Shown in pieces: positions 62,841 to 64,000 of a DNA stretch of 64,000 nt. The stretch's first letter is position 1; each line of letters starts with the position of its first letter. Source of the stretch: Crocinitomicaceae bacterium (lineage in GTDB: Bacteria > Bacteroidota > Bacteroidia > Flavobacteriales_D > Sanyastnellaceae); contig PBMY01000030.1 in NCBI GenBank assembly GCA_002722795.1, positions 1 through 64,000 of the forward strand, in the 5' to 3' direction. The notes under the pieces were generated by a model, which saw only the letters and a program-made list of their open reading frames with translations, did no database searches and was not told the origin of the DNA. Made by a program: the position numbers and the translations under genes.

Positions 62841-63674
62841 ATGAATACACCAACACAAAAAGAAAAAGCTAGAATCAGAATGATAGCTATGGGAATGCTG
62901 TTTGTCCTTCCAATAATAATACTGTGGAGTTCACTAACATACACTGTAGATTCTGGACATGCTGGCTTGATTTTCCATACTTTTGGAAATGGAGTAAACC
63001 CTGAATCACCACCAAAAACAAGCGGATTCCACATAAAGGCTCCTTGGGATAAGGTTTATCAATACGAGGTGCGTCAACAAGAGATTAACGAAAACCTAGA
63101 GGTTCTGTCTTCTAATCTTTTGAAGATCACTATGGATATGACTCTATTCTATCAACCTCAATATGATAATTTGGGATTTTTAGAGGTTGAGAGAGGAATG
63201 CTTTACGAAGCTAAGGTTATACAGCCCGCTATGCGTTCAGTTGCTCGTGAGGTTATTGCTAAATATATCCCGGAGGAATTTAACACAACTAAAAGAGAAG
63301 AGATACAGCTTGAAATTGAAGACCGACTGGCTGAAAAGCTTGCCGATAACTACATTCAGCTAAATGACGTTCTTATTCGTAATATTAAGCTTCCTACAAC
63401 ACTAGAGCAGGCTATTGAAAGAAAGCTTCAGCAAGAGCAAGAATCTTTAGAATACGAGTTCCGTATTGAGAAAGCTAGTAAAGAAGCTGAAAGAAAGAGA
63501 ATTGAAGCAGAGGGTATACGCGATTTCCAAAACATTGTATCACAAAGTATCAATGATGATTTATTACAATGGAAGGGTATTGAGGCTACAACTGAACTTA
63601 GCAACAGTAATAACGCTAAGATTGTAGTAATTGGATCTGGTGAAAACGGATTACCACTTATTCTAGGAGACTAA
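62841..63674 (+). CDS. prohibitin-like SPFH membrane protein
   Basis: 277 residues. Membrane helix at ~12-32, then the SPFH domain (VDSGHAGLIFHTFGNGVNPE, GFHIKAPWDKVYQYEVRQQEI, LEVLSSNLLKITMDMTLFYQ). The helix KASKEAERKRIEAEGIRDFQ follows. Prohibitin-type scaffold of the inner membrane, usually linked with FtsH-type proteolysis. It is last of the run beginning at the amidase. A second SPFH gene lies at 13870. Confidence 0.9.
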   Translation: MNTPTQKEKARIRMIAMGMLFVLPIIILWSSLTYTVDSGHAGLIFHTFGNGVNPESPPKTSGFHIKAPWDKVYQYEVRQQEINENLEVLSSNLLKITMDMTLFYQPQYDNLGFLEVERGMLYEAKVIQPAMRSVAREVIAKYIPEEFNTTKREEIQLEIEDRLAEKLADNYIQLNDVLIRNIKLPTTLEQAIERKLQQEQESLEYEFRIEKASKEAERKRIEAEGIRDFQNIVSQSINDDLLQWKGIEATTELSNSNNAKIVVIGSGENGLPLILGD

Positions 63675-63704
63675 GGAATAGGGAAGGAAAATAATTGACA
63701 AGAA

Positions 63705-63743
63705 AAAAGGCCAGCTATTGGACAATTCCAAAGCTGGCCTTTT
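63705..63743. terminator. bidirectional terminator between the prohibitin-like gene and rpmB
   Basis: A 12-bp perfect inverted repeat (AAAAGGCCAGCT / AGCTGGCCTTTT) with a 15-base loop. The A run on one side and T run on the other serve both strands. It lies between convergent genes. Confidence 0.9.
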
Positions 63744-63760
63744 CAGTTAGTTAAATACTA

Positions 63761-64000
63761 TTATGCCTTCTCAATAAGAATACCTGCCTCCTTTGCACGA
63801 TTCATAGCATTAAGTACGCCAATCTTATTGATTGTACGCATTGCTGCTACAGACACACGTAGAGTCACCCATCTATCCTCTTCTGCAATGTAAAAACGCT
63901 TGCGCTGAAGATTTGGGTAAAAACGACGTTTAGTCTTTACGTTTGAGTGACTCACGTTGTTTCCAACCATCATTTTCTTTCCTGTAATCTGACAAATACG
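63761..64000 (-). CDS. rpmB: 50S ribosomal protein L28, cut at the window end
   Basis: The frame continues upstream of the internal ATG to the window edge and reads [20 protein letters not shown], the L28 N-terminus. So only one or two codons (start) are missing. The rest ([36 protein letters not shown]) matches bacterial L28. The usual neighbour rpmG would lie outside on the left side, which is not seen here. Confidence 0.95.
   Translation of the reverse strand, partial: RICQITGKKMMVGNNVSHSNVKTKRRFYPNLQRKRFYIAEEDRWVTLRVSVAAMRTINKIGVLNAMNRAKEAGILIEKA

Overview
The window looks like a chromosome segment of a marine, Flavobacteriales-like Bacteroidota. The evidence is: type IX secretion-style C-termini, Cys-rich GCTDPxACNYDP repeat proteins, a long Bacteroidota-type IspH, BshB1 (bacillithiol), a LptD/OstA of Bacteroidota architecture, and many -7 boxes of the Bacteroidota form TAnnTTTG directly upstream of genes. 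I see no integrase, transposase, rRNA or CRISPR array.

Layout. 1-3906: 3' part of a giant repeat-rich surface protein, then a terminator. 3996-8991: housekeeping genes (tatA, a small membrane ORF, panB, an RluA-type pseudouridine synthase, trxB, an M15 peptidase), then an excisionase-like HTH protein translationally coupled to an EamA transporter. 9184-9752: phhB and a tiny zinc-ribbon ORF. 9831-22503: an AT-rich accessory array of mostly secreted proteins built from shared DNA modules. 22621-22694: tRNA-His. 22846-29724: a minus-strand run of three secreted proteases (caspase-like, papain-like, M48-like). 30057-34079: secreted or surface oddities. 34240-41420: an SDR/CPBP/epimerase/glycosyltransferase run facing a bshB1/asparagine-synthase-like/flippase run. 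41466-48679: idi, then a seven-gene minus-strand run (saccharopine dehydrogenase-like, unknown, ispH, unknown, mutL, two rhomboids). 48761-52147: a CsgG/LPP20-type lipoprotein locus. 52158-55641: a glutamine amidotransferase, ridA and lptD. 55640-63674: a seven-gene plus-strand run (amidase, MCE protein, two Fe-S proteins, fabG, a VWA membrane protein, a prohibitin-like protein). 63761-64000: rpmB, cut by the window end.

The most unusual region is 9.8-20.2 kb. Nine copies of one roughly 60-75 bp leader sit in front of different genes. The leader carries a plausible -33/-7 promoter. In six genes the similarity runs on into the signal-peptide codons (MHRLFITAL or MQRLF). Several genes with unrelated bodies (SGNH hydrolase, two CE1/PHB-depolymerase-like esterases) end in the same short C-terminal tail (GRxxxHTxNQILF, then YDDGSVEKxFI). 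Several are followed by the same 3' module, which contains a GCGAAGC-type hairpin. I read this as a modular secretion cassette: constant promoter, signal peptide and tail with exchangeable catalytic bodies. The modular structure is seen in the sequence. The exchange mechanism and biological role are inference.

A second candidate system is the co-directional trio of secreted proteases, which could form a proteolytic cascade, although nothing in the sequence proves that they act together.
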